Source of the DNA: Clostridium sp. C105KSO13
GTDB lineage: Bacteria > Bacillota > Clostridia > Lachnospirales > Lachnospiraceae
Length of the DNA: 64,000 nt
Direction of reading: 5' to 3'
Assembly: GCF_001517425.1 (NCBI RefSeq)
Contig: NZ_FBWL01000171.1
Coordinates: 1 to 64,000 of the forward strand
Below, piece after piece: positions 53,119-63,436 of the stretch. The notes beneath the pieces were generated by a model. It had not been told where the DNA came from. It ran no database searches and saw only the letters and a list, made by a program, of their open reading frames with translations. Position 1 is the stretch's first letter, and each line of letters starts with the position of its first letter. Both the position numbers and the translations under genes were made by a program.

Positions 53119-53766
53119 ATGAAGGACAGAAGAAATATTGGAATCTGCAGATTCCTGTGTATAATTTTTACCACAGCGGTACTGACCGCAGGATGTACGA
53201 AGGATAAAGCAGACGATTTAACAGAGTTGGAGTTAGGGATAAGCGGTGATAAGGGCACAGAGACAACACAGGAAGTTCCCGATAAGACGAAAGGGGACGC
53301 CGGGGAACAGAGGGAGAAACCTTCCACGGTTTTTGTTTATGTCTGTGGTGCGGTGCATACACCGGGAGTATATGAATTAGACAGTGATTCCAGGGTATAC
53401 GAAGCTCTTGCACGTGCGGGCGGTGTGACAAAAGCAGCGGCCGGTGAGGCTTTGAATCAGGCAAGAGTGGTGACAGACGGAGAGCGCATTTATATACCTA
53501 CAGCGGAGGAACTGGAAAAAGGGGTTGTAGACGGCAGTATGCCGGAAGTGACAGGTGCGGATCGTGAAAATGGGGGAAAGATAAATATTAATACCGCTTC
53601 AAGAGAGGAACTGAAAAGTCTGCCGGGAATCGGTGATTCGAAGGCAGACAGCATTATTTCTTACCGGGAATCTAACGGAGGGTTTCAGGCTGTAGAAGAT
53701 TTGATGCAGGTGGAGGGAATCAAAGAAGGAGTATTTAATAAAATAAAGGACAAAATCATGATATGA
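53119..53766 (+). CDS. ComEA-like DNA-binding lipoprotein
   Basis: 215 residues. Lipoprotein signal with lipobox LTAGC (Cys about 30), then an acidic linker, an SLBB domain (FVYVCGAVHTPGVYELDSDSRVYEALARAGG) and two helix-hairpin-helix motifs at the end (ININTASREELKSLPGIGDSKADSIISYRESNGGF). In naturally competent Gram-positives ComEA binds double-stranded DNA at the surface. A membrane helix is usual, so the lipid anchor is a variant. comEC lies 3.1 kb downstream. Confidence 0.88.
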   Translation: MKDRRNIGICRFLCIIFTTAVLTAGCTKDKADDLTELELGISGDKGTETTQEVPDKTKGDAGEQREKPSTVFVYVCGAVHTPGVYELDSDSRVYEALARAGGVTKAAAGEALNQARVVTDGERIYIPTAEELEKGVVDGSMPEVTGADRENGGKININTASREELKSLPGIGDSKADSIISYRESNGGFQAVEDLMQVEGIKEGVFNKIKDKIMI

Positions 53767-53838
53767 TACCCGGGGGTACGAAGTGCGGAGCAATCCGCAG
53801 GTATCATAGAAGCTAAGGGAGCTAAGGGAAAGAAGAGA

Positions 53839-54528
53839 ATGGGAAAAAAGAAAATTTTAGTAGTGGACGATGAAAAATTAATAGTAAAAGGGATTCGTTT
53901 CAGCCTTGAGCAGGATGACATGGCAGTGGACTGTGCTTATGACGGTGAGGAGGCACTGGAATATGCCAGAAACTGTGAATATGATCTGGTATTGCTGGAT
54001 GTCATGCTTCCTAAGCTGGACGGATTTCAGGTATGCCAGCAGATACGGGAGTTTTCAGACATGCCGGTTGTCATGCTGACGGCAAAGAGCGAAGATATGG
54101 ATAAAATACTGGGTCTGGAATATGGAGCAGATGATTATATCACAAAGCCTTTTAATATTCTGGAAGTGAAAGCCCGCATTAAAGCTATTATGAGAAGGAC
54201 TGCAAAGCGGGAGGAACCGGCAGGCAGCCCTGTTATCGTGAAAGGGATTATGCGGATAGACTGTGAGAGCCGCAGGGTATTTATCGGCGAGAAGGAGGTC
54301 AATCTAACAGCGAAAGAATTCGATGTACTAGAGCTTCTGGCAACGAATCCAAACAAGGTATACAGCAGAGAAAACCTGTTAAACCTGGTGTGGGGATATG
54401 ATTATCCGGGGGATGCGAGAACGGTAGATGTACATATCAGACGTTTGCGAGAGAAGATAGAGAAGAATCCAAGTGAACCAAAATACGTACATACAAAGTG
54501 GGGAGTTGGTTATTATTTCCAAGGATAA
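53839..54528 (+). CDS. OmpR family response regulator
   Basis: 229 residues. Receiver domain with acidic pair DDE (10-12), phosphoacceptor Asp54 in LLDVMLPK and Lys in ITKPF. C-terminal winged helix (about 130-227) with VNLTAKEFDVLELLATNPNKVYSRE and DVHIRRLREKIE. Overlaps the kinase gene by up to 56 bp. Start after AGGGAAAGAAGAGA. The operon also contains a GerMN lipoprotein, suggesting envelope or developmental control. The target genes are unknown. Confidence 0.94.
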   Translation: MGKKKILVVDDEKLIVKGIRFSLEQDDMAVDCAYDGEEALEYARNCEYDLVLLDVMLPKLDGFQVCQQIREFSDMPVVMLTAKSEDMDKILGLEYGADDYITKPFNILEVKARIKAIMRRTAKREEPAGSPVIVKGIMRIDCESRRVFIGEKEVNLTAKEFDVLELLATNPNKVYSRENLLNLVWGYDYPGDARTVDVHIRRLREKIEKNPSEPKYVHTKWGVGYYFQG

Positions 54529-55957
54529 TTTTCATTTTAAATATAACGGAAAGTTTCTGAAAAGTCTGCGGTTCTGCATCATACTTTTGATTCTCGTGAT
54601 ATCTATGATTCCCTGTTTTGCAGCTTACAGCGGAATTATTAAAGCTTTTGAGATAAGAGCAGCTTCTTTGAGGACAGCAGACATTCAGAATCAGTGTACA
54701 ATTCTAAGCAATCAGCTTAACAGCTACAATTACCTGGCAGACCCGTCTTCTGAGGTAATTAATGCAAACTTAACCCAATTGACAAATATATACAATGGCA
54801 GGGTAATGATTATCAATAAGGATCTTGGAGTCGTAAAGGATACTTATGGACTGGATGAAGGAAAGACAATGGTATCGGAAGATGTTATCCGGTGTATGAA
54901 GGGCAGCAGCACCAATTATTATGACAAAAAGAACCGATACATAGAGGTGACTTCTCCTATTACGGCAGGGGAATCCAAGAAGATATCGGGCGTGATGCTG
55001 GCCAGCGTATCTACGGATACAATTGAGGACAGTATTAAGATACTGCGCACGAAAGGCAGTACTATTTTGGGAATTGTGTTTATACTGATGCTGGGACTGA
55101 GTCTTTTTCTGGCAAACTGGATTGTGAAGCCACTGCATAAAATCACAGAATCTATTGCGGATGTATCTGAGGGATATGATGATGAAGTGCTGCATGTTAA
55201 TACATTTACGGAAACCAGGCAGCTCTCTGAGGCCTTCAATAAAATGTTGGGCAGATTAAAGCAGCTGGACGAAACCAGAGAGGAGTTTGTATCCAATGTA
55301 TCTCACGAACTAAAGACACCGCTGACCTCTATGAAGGTACTGGCGGACTCCCTCTTGTCACAGGAGGACGTTCCCATAGAGTTATATCAGGAATTTATGG
55401 GGGATATAGGAGAAGAGATTGACCGTGAAAATCATATCATTACAGATCTCCTGACTCTTGTTAAGATGGACAAAGCAGCCCAGGATATGAATATTAAGTC
55501 AGTAAATATCAATGAGCTGATGGAGCAGATTCTAAAGCGGCTGAAACCAATAGCAAAAACCAAGAATGTGGAACTTGTTTTAGAGAGTTTTCGCCCGGTA
55601 TCTGCCGATATTGATGAGGTAAAACTGACTCTTGCATTTTCCAATCTGGTGGAGAATGCCATTAAATATAATTATGAGGATGGCTGGGTTCATGTTTCTC
55701 TGAATGCTGACCATAAGTATTTCTATGTGAAAGTGGCTGATTCGGGGATTGGAATACCGGAGAGTGATCAGGCCCATGTGTTTGAACGCTTTTACCGTGT
55801 AGACAAGTCCCATTCCCGTGAAATCGGCGGCACAGGTTTAGGACTCGCAATTGCAAGAAATGCGGTGCTTATGCATAGAGGTTCTATAAAAGTATACAGC
55901 AATGAAGGAGAAGGAACCACATTTACAGTGAGAATCCCTTTGATTCATGTTGTTTAA
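54473..55957 (+). CDS. Sensor histidine kinase
   Basis: 494 residues if the ATG inside the response-regulator gene is used. A TTG at 54506 next to GGGGAG is an alternative. Two membrane helices (about 32-54 and 192-213) flank an extracytoplasmic sensor of about 135 residues. Then HAMP, HisKA with the phosphoacceptor His in SNVSHELKTPLTS (about residue 278) and the ATPase with N box SNLVENAIKYN, DSGIGIP and GTGLGLAI. Organisation is like VicK/PhoR kinases. Signal unknown. Confidence 0.94.
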   Translation: MNQNTYIQSGELVIISKDNFHFKYNGKFLKSLRFCIILLILVISMIPCFAAYSGIIKAFEIRAASLRTADIQNQCTILSNQLNSYNYLADPSSEVINANLTQLTNIYNGRVMIINKDLGVVKDTYGLDEGKTMVSEDVIRCMKGSSTNYYDKKNRYIEVTSPITAGESKKISGVMLASVSTDTIEDSIKILRTKGSTILGIVFILMLGLSLFLANWIVKPLHKITESIADVSEGYDDEVLHVNTFTETRQLSEAFNKMLGRLKQLDETREEFVSNVSHELKTPLTSMKVLADSLLSQEDVPIELYQEFMGDIGEEIDRENHIITDLLTLVKMDKAAQDMNIKSVNINELMEQILKRLKPIAKTKNVELVLESFRPVSADIDEVKLTLAFSNLVENAIKYNYEDGWVHVSLNADHKYFYVKVADSGIGIPESDQAHVFERFYRVDKSHSREIGGTGLGLAIARNAVLMHRGSIKVYSNEGEGTTFTVRIPLIHVV

Positions 55958-55973
55958 AGGAGGCAGAATATAT

Positions 55974-56909
55974 ATGAAAAGGAAAATATCAGCAGTAGTG
56001 TCTGTTTTTTTCTGTATGCTCTTTATGCTGTCTGCCTGTGGAAAACAGATGGATGAAAAGAAGAACAATCTGGACATATTTTATTTGAATTCTGATAGGA
56101 CCGGTCTGGTGAGGGCATCCAGCGAAGTGTCGAAAAGTGAAAATGCACAAAAGGCAATAAAGTATATGTTGAAGGCTTTGAAGAAGCCGTCGGAGGACAT
56201 TGATTATACAGCACCTATTCCAAAAGGAGTTAAAATTAATAGTTATAAACTGGAAGGAGAGATTCTGTATCTGGATTTTAACAATCAATATGCAAAAATA
56301 GACCCTTTGGAAGAAAAGCTGATAAGGGCAGCAGTTGTCAGGTCTCTTATCCAGATAGACAGAATCAGTGGTTTATGGTTCACCGTTGAGGGAAAAGATT
56401 TAGTTGATAGTTCAGGAAAAGTGACAGGATATTTAAATGAAGACGATTTTGTTCAGAATATAAGCTCGTCTTTGAATTCTTATGAGACCGCAAGTCTGAC
56501 TTTATATTTTGCAAACGCAACAGGAGACAAACTTGTTGAACAGAAAATAGACGCAAAATACAACAGCAATATGTCCAGGGAGAAGTTGATTGTAGAAAAG
56601 CTGATGAAAGGACCCCGGAAATTTACGGGCTATCCTACAATCAATCCGGAAGTCACTCTCTTAAGTGTTACGATTAAAGATGAGATATGTTATGTGAATC
56701 TGGACGATGAATTCTTAAGCGGCGGGGTTGACGTTAAGCCGGAGATTACGATATATTCTATTGTCAACTCTCTGGTAGAAGGAACAACAGCCAATGAAGT
56801 GCAGATTATGGTAAGTGGAGAAAAAATTGTTTCCTACATGGAAAAGATAGACTTAACCCAACCTCTTAAAGAAGATATGAGCTGGGTAGAAAAAACGGAG
56901 GAAGAATGA
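55974..56909 (+). CDS. GerMN domain lipoprotein
   Basis: 311 residues from the ATG after AAAGGAGGCAGAATATAT. Lipobox LMLSAC (Cys about 21). Two GerMN repeats (about 35-165 and 170-300) with the fold's alternating strands, e.g. LDIFYLNSDRTGLV...LYLDFNNQYAKI and LTLYFANATG...CYVNLDDEFLS. GerM in Bacillus acts in sporulation/germination. Here, next to a two-component system and sharing 4 bp with comEC, it is probably an envelope protein controlled with the kinase. Confidence 0.88.
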   Translation: MKRKISAVVSVFFCMLFMLSACGKQMDEKKNNLDIFYLNSDRTGLVRASSEVSKSENAQKAIKYMLKALKKPSEDIDYTAPIPKGVKINSYKLEGEILYLDFNNQYAKIDPLEEKLIRAAVVRSLIQIDRISGLWFTVEGKDLVDSSGKVTGYLNEDDFVQNISSSLNSYETASLTLYFANATGDKLVEQKIDAKYNSNMSREKLIVEKLMKGPRKFTGYPTINPEVTLLSVTIKDEICYVNLDDEFLSGGVDVKPEITIYSIVNSLVEGTTANEVQIMVSGEKIVSYMEKIDLTQPLKEDMSWVEKTEEE

Positions 56910-59170
56910 TAAAACGGCCTCTATGCGTGGTTTCCATTCTTCTCCTGAGTATACAGGCAATTCTCACCGGAGGGGTTCATCTGTCACCCGAGAGGGAACC
57001 TTCCGGGCTGGAAAAGCACATAGCCGGCAAGGCCCGTGTGGTTCTGGAAGGGACTGTATGCCGCAGAGAAGAAAAGACGGAGTATGAAGCATTATATCTG
57101 AAAAACAGTCAAGTTAATTTGAACAATCAGGTTTTTCATGAATCTAAAATTCTAGTTTATCTCGAAACAAAAAATCAAACAAGAATCGGTAACAGAATAA
57201 AAATCTCAGGCCAGGCGGGGGTGTTGCAAGATGCCAGGAATCCGGGAAATTTTGATCAAAGGTTTTATTATGGAAAAGAAGGCATCCATGTTTTGGTATG
57301 GGCAGACGAGATACAGATCCGTGATACAAAAGTAAATGTGATCAGTGAGAGGCTGGCCGAAATTCGAGGACATTGGAAAGATCTTCTTATAGAATATATG
57401 GGAGAGTATTACGGAAGCATCATGAGTGCCATTCTTCTGGGAGATAAGGGAAATCTGGACAGTGATGTAAAGGATTTATATCAGAAGAGCGGGATAGGTC
57501 ATATTCTTGCTATTTCCGGCCTTCACATGTCATTTTTAGGAAATGGAATTTACAAGCTTCTGCGGAAAATGAGATTGTCCTTTACGATTGCGGGCACAGC
57601 CGGAATCTGCTTCCTGCTGGCATATACTTTAATGACCGGATGCGGTGTGTCGAGTATCAGGGCTTTTATTATGTTCTGGATCAGGATAGGAGCTGATATA
57701 ACCGGAAGGGACTACGATATGCCTACCAGTCTTGCACTATCAGCGGCAGTAATCGCGACATGGCAGCCACTGTACCTTTTTGACGCCGGATTCCTGTTAT
57801 CGTTCGGTGCCCTTGCAGGAATCATTGTGGTGGCTCCTTGCATGGAATTCTGTTTTATTAGAGATAAGAAGGGGGAGCGATATCTGAAAGGGTTTTGCTC
57901 CGGCCTGGCAGTCAACACGGCACTTCTTCCGATTATGCTCTATTTCTTTTTTGAATTTCCGCCTTATTCTATTCTTTTAAATCTCTTTGTAATACCCCTG
58001 ACATCGGCTTTGATGGGGGGAGGAATCATAGGCTCTGTGGCTGTACTTGTAAGTAGTCATGCAGGGAGACTTTTTTTCCTTGGCTGCAAATGTATCCTTT
58101 ATTTGTATGATAAAGCATGCCAGGTAAGTCTGGGGCCTCCGGGGAGCAGGATTGTGACAGGACAGCCATCTAAAATAATGGTTTTTGTTTATTATGCAGT
58201 TCTGGTCTTGTTTTGCGCTATTATTGGCAGGTGCAGAGAGCATCAGGAATATGAGAAGGAAGGCATCTTTGTATTGAGTGACAGCAGGCAAAGAAAAGTG
58301 ATAGGAGGTATGATACCGGCGGTACTGGTTCTGGCCCTCATATTATCATGTCAGCTTACTTATGGTGTGCGAGGTAAACTTAAAGTAACCATGCTGGATG
58401 TAGGGCAGGGTGACGGTTTATACATAAAGGGTCCTGAGGGTACCAACTTTTTTGTGGATGGCGGGAGCAGTGATGTCTCCTCTGTGGAGAAATATCGGAT
58501 AGAACCTTTTCTGAAATCCCAGGGAGTGGCAGCCCTGGATTATGTTTTTATTTCTCACGGCGATATAGATCATATGTGTGGGATAGAAGAGCTGTTGGAA
58601 AATCAGGGTATGGGAATTCATGTAAAAAATCTTGTGCTGCCTCCGGAAGAAGTACAGGATGATGCACTAAAAGATCTTGCGGTGAAAGCAGACCGATACC
58701 AGACAAGAGTTGTAACAATGAAGAAGGGGGAGGTCCTAAAAGAGAGGGAAATGAAGTTTACCTGCATAGCGCCATCTACAAAATATCAAGGAGAAACAGG
58801 AAATGCTGCCTCCATGGTACTGGAGTTACAATATAAAGAATTTGATATGCTTTTTACAGGAGATTTAGAGGGAGCTGGAGAAAAACTTTTAGAGGAGAGC
58901 GGAGACCTGAGAGAATATGACGTATTAAAGGCAGCACATCACGGTTCAAAAAATTCCGGATCAGAGGAATTTCTGAAACAAACTGTTCCTAAAATCACAT
59001 GGATATCATCAGGACAAAATAACAGGTATGGGCATCCCCACGAGGAGACACTAAAAAAATTAGAGGCAATAGGAAGCCGGATTTACAGTACACAAGAATC
59101 GGGGGCTGTAAATCTGACTACAGATGGGAAAAGAATACGGGTTTCACCCCATATTGCAGAGGCAGATTAA
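56906..59170 (+). CDS. comEC: DNA internalization-related competence protein ComEC/Rec2
   Basis: 754 residues. N-terminal DUF4131-like part, a polytopic competence domain (about 170-460; GHILAISGLHMSFLG is a hallmark), then a metallo-beta-lactamase-like domain (about 495-740) with HGDIDHMCG, LLFTGDLEG-like and AAHHGSKNSGS motifs. Forms the channel for single-stranded DNA during uptake, the MBL domain acting as a likely nuclease. The ATG overlaps the previous stop by 4 bp. Competence may be functional, but other com genes are not in the window. Confidence 0.95.
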   Translation: MIKRPLCVVSILLLSIQAILTGGVHLSPEREPSGLEKHIAGKARVVLEGTVCRREEKTEYEALYLKNSQVNLNNQVFHESKILVYLETKNQTRIGNRIKISGQAGVLQDARNPGNFDQRFYYGKEGIHVLVWADEIQIRDTKVNVISERLAEIRGHWKDLLIEYMGEYYGSIMSAILLGDKGNLDSDVKDLYQKSGIGHILAISGLHMSFLGNGIYKLLRKMRLSFTIAGTAGICFLLAYTLMTGCGVSSIRAFIMFWIRIGADITGRDYDMPTSLALSAAVIATWQPLYLFDAGFLLSFGALAGIIVVAPCMEFCFIRDKKGERYLKGFCSGLAVNTALLPIMLYFFFEFPPYSILLNLFVIPLTSALMGGGIIGSVAVLVSSHAGRLFFLGCKCILYLYDKACQVSLGPPGSRIVTGQPSKIMVFVYYAVLVLFCAIIGRCREHQEYEKEGIFVLSDSRQRKVIGGMIPAVLVLALILSCQLTYGVRGKLKVTMLDVGQGDGLYIKGPEGTNFFVDGGSSDVSSVEKYRIEPFLKSQGVAALDYVFISHGDIDHMCGIEELLENQGMGIHVKNLVLPPEEVQDDALKDLAVKADRYQTRVVTMKKGEVLKEREMKFTCIAPSTKYQGETGNAASMVLELQYKEFDMLFTGDLEGAGEKLLEESGDLREYDVLKAAHHGSKNSGSEEFLKQTVPKITWISSGQNNRYGHPHEETLKKLEAIGSRIYSTQESGAVNLTTDGKRIRVSPHIAEAD

Positions 59171-59217
59171 GGTTTATCTTTACAAATTAGAGAGCTTTCC
59201 TATATAATAGAAGCGTT

Positions 59218-60201
59218 ATGAAGAGTTTGAATGAAGATTTAAAGACAGGACAATTCAAGCAGATATATCTTCTCTATGGCGAAGAAAATTATCTGAAGAA
59301 ACAATACAGAGACCGCCTCACAAAAGCGATGATTCCAGACGGGGATACTATGAATTATGCCTATTTTGAAGGGAAAGGCATAGATGTCAGGGCAGTGATC
59401 GATTTAGCTGAGACGCTGCCTTTTTTCTCCGACCGTCGTCTGCTTGTACTTGAAGACAGCGGCCTTTTTAAGAGCGCGGGAGCAGATCTGGCCGAATATG
59501 TCAAGGATATGCCGGAGACTACCTCTTTGATTTTCATTGAAAAGGAAGTGGACAAGCGCAGTAAACTGTATAAGGCTGTGAAGGACAAAGGGCATATTGT
59601 AGAGCTGCCGTTTCAGGATGAGAGAACTCTGAAAAAATGGATTCTGGGGCAGGTTCGCAGAGAAAATAAGCAGATCTCGGAATCTACCGTCATGCATTTA
59701 TTGAATAAAGTAGGTACAGATATGGAAAACATTCAAAAAGAGTTGGAAAAACTGCTGTGCTACACTTTGGACAAGAAGACCATTATGCCGGAGGATGTGG
59801 ATGCAGTCTGCATCACTCAGGTATCCAATCATATTTTTGATATGGTGGATGCAGTGGCGGATAAAAAACAGGAGCAGGCCCTTCATCTATATTATGAACT
59901 GCTGGCTTTAAAGGAGCCTCCCATGCGGATTCTGTTTATGATGACCCGGCAGTACAGGATATTGTATCAGGTGAAAGATCTGTTGAAAAAGGGTTATGGA
60001 AGAAAAGAAATTGCATCCAGGGCCGGCCTGCATCCTTTTGTAGCAGGAAAATGTATGGAACAGGCAAAGCATTTTCAGTCCCGGGAGCTTCGGTCTGTTA
60101 TGGAGGACAGTGCTGGGATAGAAGAAAGTGTAAAGACGGGGCGCCTTACGGATACACTTGCTGTGGAGCTATTTATTGTGAAGCATTCATCGAGAAATTG
60201 A
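59218..60201 (+). CDS. holA: DNA polymerase III subunit delta
   Basis: 327 residues. Part of the clamp loader that opens the beta sliding clamp. N-terminal domain with YLLYGEENYLKKQYRDRL (a degenerate P-loop region) and the middle TSLIFIEKEVDKRSKLYK. C-terminal helical collar (LFMMTRQYRILYQVKDLL). comEC-holA adjacency is conserved across Firmicutes. A weak site precedes the ATG. Confidence 0.93.
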   Translation: MKSLNEDLKTGQFKQIYLLYGEENYLKKQYRDRLTKAMIPDGDTMNYAYFEGKGIDVRAVIDLAETLPFFSDRRLLVLEDSGLFKSAGADLAEYVKDMPETTSLIFIEKEVDKRSKLYKAVKDKGHIVELPFQDERTLKKWILGQVRRENKQISESTVMHLLNKVGTDMENIQKELEKLLCYTLDKKTIMPEDVDAVCITQVSNHIFDMVDAVADKKQEQALHLYYELLALKEPPMRILFMMTRQYRILYQVKDLLKKGYGRKEIASRAGLHPFVAGKCMEQAKHFQSRELRSVMEDSAGIEESVKTGRLTDTLAVELFIVKHSSRN

Positions 60202-60253
60202 CGGTGATATTAAATTTGAGTAATTATATATGGAAATGTGGGAGGAATGGAAA

Positions 60254-62068
60254 TTGTCGGAGATAGATCAGAGTAAAATACGGAACTTTTGTATTATTGC
60301 ACATATAGACCATGGGAAATCCACTTTGGCGGACCGGATTATTGAAATGACGGGGCTTCTGACCAATCGGGAGATGCAGTCCCAGGTTCTGGATAATATG
60401 GAACTGGAGAGGGAAAGAGGAATTACGATTAAAGCACAGACTGTACGTACCGTATACAAGGCGAAAGATGGGGAAGAATATATCTTTAACCTGATTGATA
60501 CACCCGGACACGTGGACTTTAATTATGAAGTGTCCAGGAGTCTTGCTGCGTGTGACGGTGCAATCCTTGTAGTGGATGCAGCACAGGGGGTGGAAGCCCA
60601 GACACTTGCAAACGTATATCTGGCATTAGACCATGATCTGGATGTCATGCCGGTAATCAATAAGATTGATCTTCCAAGTGCAGATCCGGACAGAGTAAAA
60701 GAGGAAATTGAGGATGTCATAGGAATTGACGCCGATGATGCACCTTTGATTTCCGCAAAGACAGGACAAAATGTAGAAGAAGTGCTGGAACAGATTGTGG
60801 AGAAGATACCTGCCCCCCGGGGAGATTCATCTGCCCCTCTGCAGGCACTGATATTTGATTCGGTTTACGATTCCTACAAAGGGGTCATTGTCTTCTGTCG
60901 TTTAATGGAAGGAACAGTGAGAAAAGGAAACAGGATTCAGATGATGGCCACAAAAGCAACGGCAGAGGTTGTGGAAGTAGGCTATTTTGGAGCGGGACAG
61001 TTTATACCTTGTGAAGAACTTGCAGCAGGGATGGTAGGATACATTACCGCCAGTCTGAAGAATGTAAAGGAGACTCATGTGGGCGATACAATAACAGATG
61101 CTCAAAGGCCTTGTAATAAGCCGCTTCCGGGTTACAAGAAGGTAAATCCTATGGTGTATTGTGGTCTTTATCCTGCAGATGGAGCTAAATATCCGGATTT
61201 GAGAGACGCTTTGGAAAAGCTGCAGCTTAATGATGCCTCTCTTCAATTTGAGGCAGAGACATCTGTGGCGTTGGGCTTTGGCTTCAGGTGTGGCTTTCTC
61301 GGACTTCTTCATTTGGAGATTGTGCAGGAACGGCTGGAAAGAGAATATAATCTGGATCTGGTGACCACAGCACCCAGCGTTATCTACAAAGTGTATAAGA
61401 CAAACGGGGAAATGATAGAACTGACCAATCCCACAAATCTGCCGGATCCTGCGGAAATCGAGTATATGGAGGAGCCGGTGGTAAAGGCTGAAATTATGGT
61501 TACCTCTGAATTTATCGGTGCAATCATGGACTTGTGTCAGGAGCGCCGGGGCGTTTATCAGGGTATGGAATATATGGAAGAGAACCGTGCGGTTTTGAAG
61601 TATCATTTACCACTCAATGAGATTATCTATGATTTCTTTGACGCCCTTAAATCTCGTTCCAGAGGATATGCTTCTTTTGATTATGAAATGTTGGGTTATG
61701 AAAAATCTGAACTTGTGAAACTGGATATCCTTATTAATAAAGAAGAAGTAGATGCCCTTTCCTTTATCTTACACGCCAGCACTGCCTATGACAGAGGCAG
61801 AAAGATGTGCGAAAAATTGAAGGAGGAGATTCCAAGGCAGCTGTTTGAAATTCCGATTCAGGCAGCAATCGGCAGTAAGGTGATAGCCCGGGAGACAGTA
61901 AAGGCAATGCGCAAGGATGTCTTAGCAAAATGTTATGGCGGCGATATTTCACGAAAGAGGAAACTCCTGGAGAAACAAAAAGAAGGAAAGAAGAGGATGC
62001 GTCAGGTGGGCAATGTGGAAATCCCACAGAAGGCCTTCATGAGCGTACTGAAGCTGGATGATGATTAA
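60254..62068 (+). CDS. lepA: Elongation factor 4 (LepA)
   Basis: 604 residues from the TTG 8 bp after GGAGG, which gives the standard family N-terminus [23 protein letters not shown]. The ATG at 60230 would add 8 unusual residues and lies upstream of that site. Ribosome-associated GTPase that promotes back-translocation or subunit biogenesis. G1 AHIDHGKS, G3 DTPGHVDF, G4 NKIDL and the LepA-specific C-terminal region with [26 protein letters not shown] are present. Overlaps hemW by 11 bp. Confidence 0.97.
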   Translation: MSEIDQSKIRNFCIIAHIDHGKSTLADRIIEMTGLLTNREMQSQVLDNMELERERGITIKAQTVRTVYKAKDGEEYIFNLIDTPGHVDFNYEVSRSLAACDGAILVVDAAQGVEAQTLANVYLALDHDLDVMPVINKIDLPSADPDRVKEEIEDVIGIDADDAPLISAKTGQNVEEVLEQIVEKIPAPRGDSSAPLQALIFDSVYDSYKGVIVFCRLMEGTVRKGNRIQMMATKATAEVVEVGYFGAGQFIPCEELAAGMVGYITASLKNVKETHVGDTITDAQRPCNKPLPGYKKVNPMVYCGLYPADGAKYPDLRDALEKLQLNDASLQFEAETSVALGFGFRCGFLGLLHLEIVQERLEREYNLDLVTTAPSVIYKVYKTNGEMIELTNPTNLPDPAEIEYMEEPVVKAEIMVTSEFIGAIMDLCQERRGVYQGMEYMEENRAVLKYHLPLNEIIYDFFDALKSRSRGYASFDYEMLGYEKSELVKLDILINKEEVDALSFILHASTAYDRGRKMCEKLKEEIPRQLFEIPIQAAIGSKVIARETVKAMRKDVLAKCYGGDISRKRKLLEKQKEGKKRMRQVGNVEIPQKAFMSVLKLDDD

Positions 62069-63257
62069 AGAGATGGAACTGTATCTGCACATTCCTTTTT
62101 GTGTCAGAAAATGCGCATACTGCGATTTCCTTTCCTGGGCAGCGGACGAAAAGATACGGCAGAAATACGTGGATGCTCTGATAAAGGAAATAAAAGGGTA
62201 TGGAAATATTTATCATGACAGGGTTAAAATATCCACGATTTTTGTGGGAGGGGGGACACCTTCCGTTTTAACGGGGGAACAGATACGGCATATATGCGGG
62301 GCATTACGTCAAAGTTTTCAAATTTCGGAAGATGCAGAAATTACAATGGAAATCAATCCCGGAACAGTAACGGATGAGAAACTTTGCCTCTGGAGGCAGG
62401 CGGGAATTAACCGGTTAAGCATTGGTCTTCAGTCTGTAAATAATGAAGAATTGAAAATGCTGGGACGAATTCACACCTACGAAGAATTTTTGGATACTTA
62501 CGGTGCAGTGAGAAGGCAGGGATTTCAAAATGTCAATATTGATTTGATATCTGCCATACCGGGGCAGACCTTGGAAAGCTGGAAGGAAACACTTGCTAAG
62601 GTGGCTGAACTAGAGCCTGAGCATATTTCCGCCTATAGTCTGATTGTGGAAGAAGGGACACCATTTTATCAGAGGTACAAAGGAAGTGGAAAGATTACGA
62701 AAAAGACCGAGGACTCTTTACAATCCGGGGAAGGTACAGACAGGTATCTTCCCCTTCCTGATGAGGAGACGGAACGGTCTATTTATGAGTCAACAGGTGA
62801 GCTGTTAAAACGATACGGCTACAGCCGGTACGAAATATCTAATTATGCAAAAGAAGGGTATGCATGCCGTCACAATTTGGGATACTGGGAGCGTAAGGAT
62901 TATCTGGGAATCGGATTGGGAGCATCCTCTCTTGTAAATCATACCAGGTATCACAATACTGCAGACTATAAAAAATATATGAGAGGAATAAAAGAGCAGA
63001 AGGATATTCGTGAGGAGATAGAAGAACTGTCCAGGTCTGATGAAATAGAGGAGTTTATGTTTCTCGGTCTTAGAGAGACAAGAGGAGTCTCGGCAGCGGA
63101 ATTTGAAAAACAATTTGGAAAAACAATAACGGAGGTTTACGGAAAAGAATTAAAAAAGCTGGAATCAAGAAATCTGCTTGTGTGCGCAGGGGACAGAATT
63201 TACCTTACAAAACGGGGGGTCGATATCAGCAATACAGTTTTTGTTGAATTTTTGTAA
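62058..63257 (+). CDS. hemW: Radical SAM haem chaperone HemW
   Basis: 399 residues if the first ATG is used. The ATG at 62073 gives the common [10 protein letters not shown] start. The Fe-S motif is C-x3-C-x2-C ([12 protein letters not shown]). Contains [35 protein letters not shown] and the HemW signature [21 protein letters not shown]. Once called coproporphyrinogen oxidase, now known as a haem-inserting chaperone in other bacteria. lepA-hemW-hrcA is a standard Firmicutes order. Confidence 0.95.
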   Translation: MMIKEMELYLHIPFCVRKCAYCDFLSWAADEKIRQKYVDALIKEIKGYGNIYHDRVKISTIFVGGGTPSVLTGEQIRHICGALRQSFQISEDAEITMEINPGTVTDEKLCLWRQAGINRLSIGLQSVNNEELKMLGRIHTYEEFLDTYGAVRRQGFQNVNIDLISAIPGQTLESWKETLAKVAELEPEHISAYSLIVEEGTPFYQRYKGSGKITKKTEDSLQSGEGTDRYLPLPDEETERSIYESTGELLKRYGYSRYEISNYAKEGYACRHNLGYWERKDYLGIGLGASSLVNHTRYHNTADYKKYMRGIKEQKDIREEIEELSRSDEIEEFMFLGLRETRGVSAAEFEKQFGKTITEVYGKELKKLESRNLLVCAGDRIYLTKRGVDISNTVFVEFL

Positions 63258-63330
63258 CTATTTAGAAGGGCAAAAAATACATGAACGGTCTGAACTGCTA
63301 TATCTTTTAATAAAAAATGTATAAACAGTG

Positions 63331-63359
63331 TTGACAAAAAGAGATGCCGGTGATATCTT
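63331..63359 (+). promoter_or_regulatory. Promoter of the hrcA heat-shock operon
   Basis: TTGACA (63331-63336), 17-bp spacer, TATCTT (63354-63359), directly ahead of the CIRCE operator. Confidence 0.65.
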
Positions 63360-63374
63360 AATATACGTAAGGTA

Positions 63375-63401
63375 TTAGCACTCGAAACAAAAGAGTGCTA
63401 A
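63375..63401 (+). promoter_or_regulatory. CIRCE operator
   Basis: Perfect match to TTAGCACTC-N9-GAGTGCTAA: left arm 63375-63383, right arm 63393-63401. This is the HrcA binding site, so hrcA and the following (unseen) grpE-dnaK genes should be autoregulated by heat shock. Confidence 0.98.
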
Positions 63402-63436
63402 TAAACATAAAAAGCTGACTTAGGGAGGAGGGTTCT

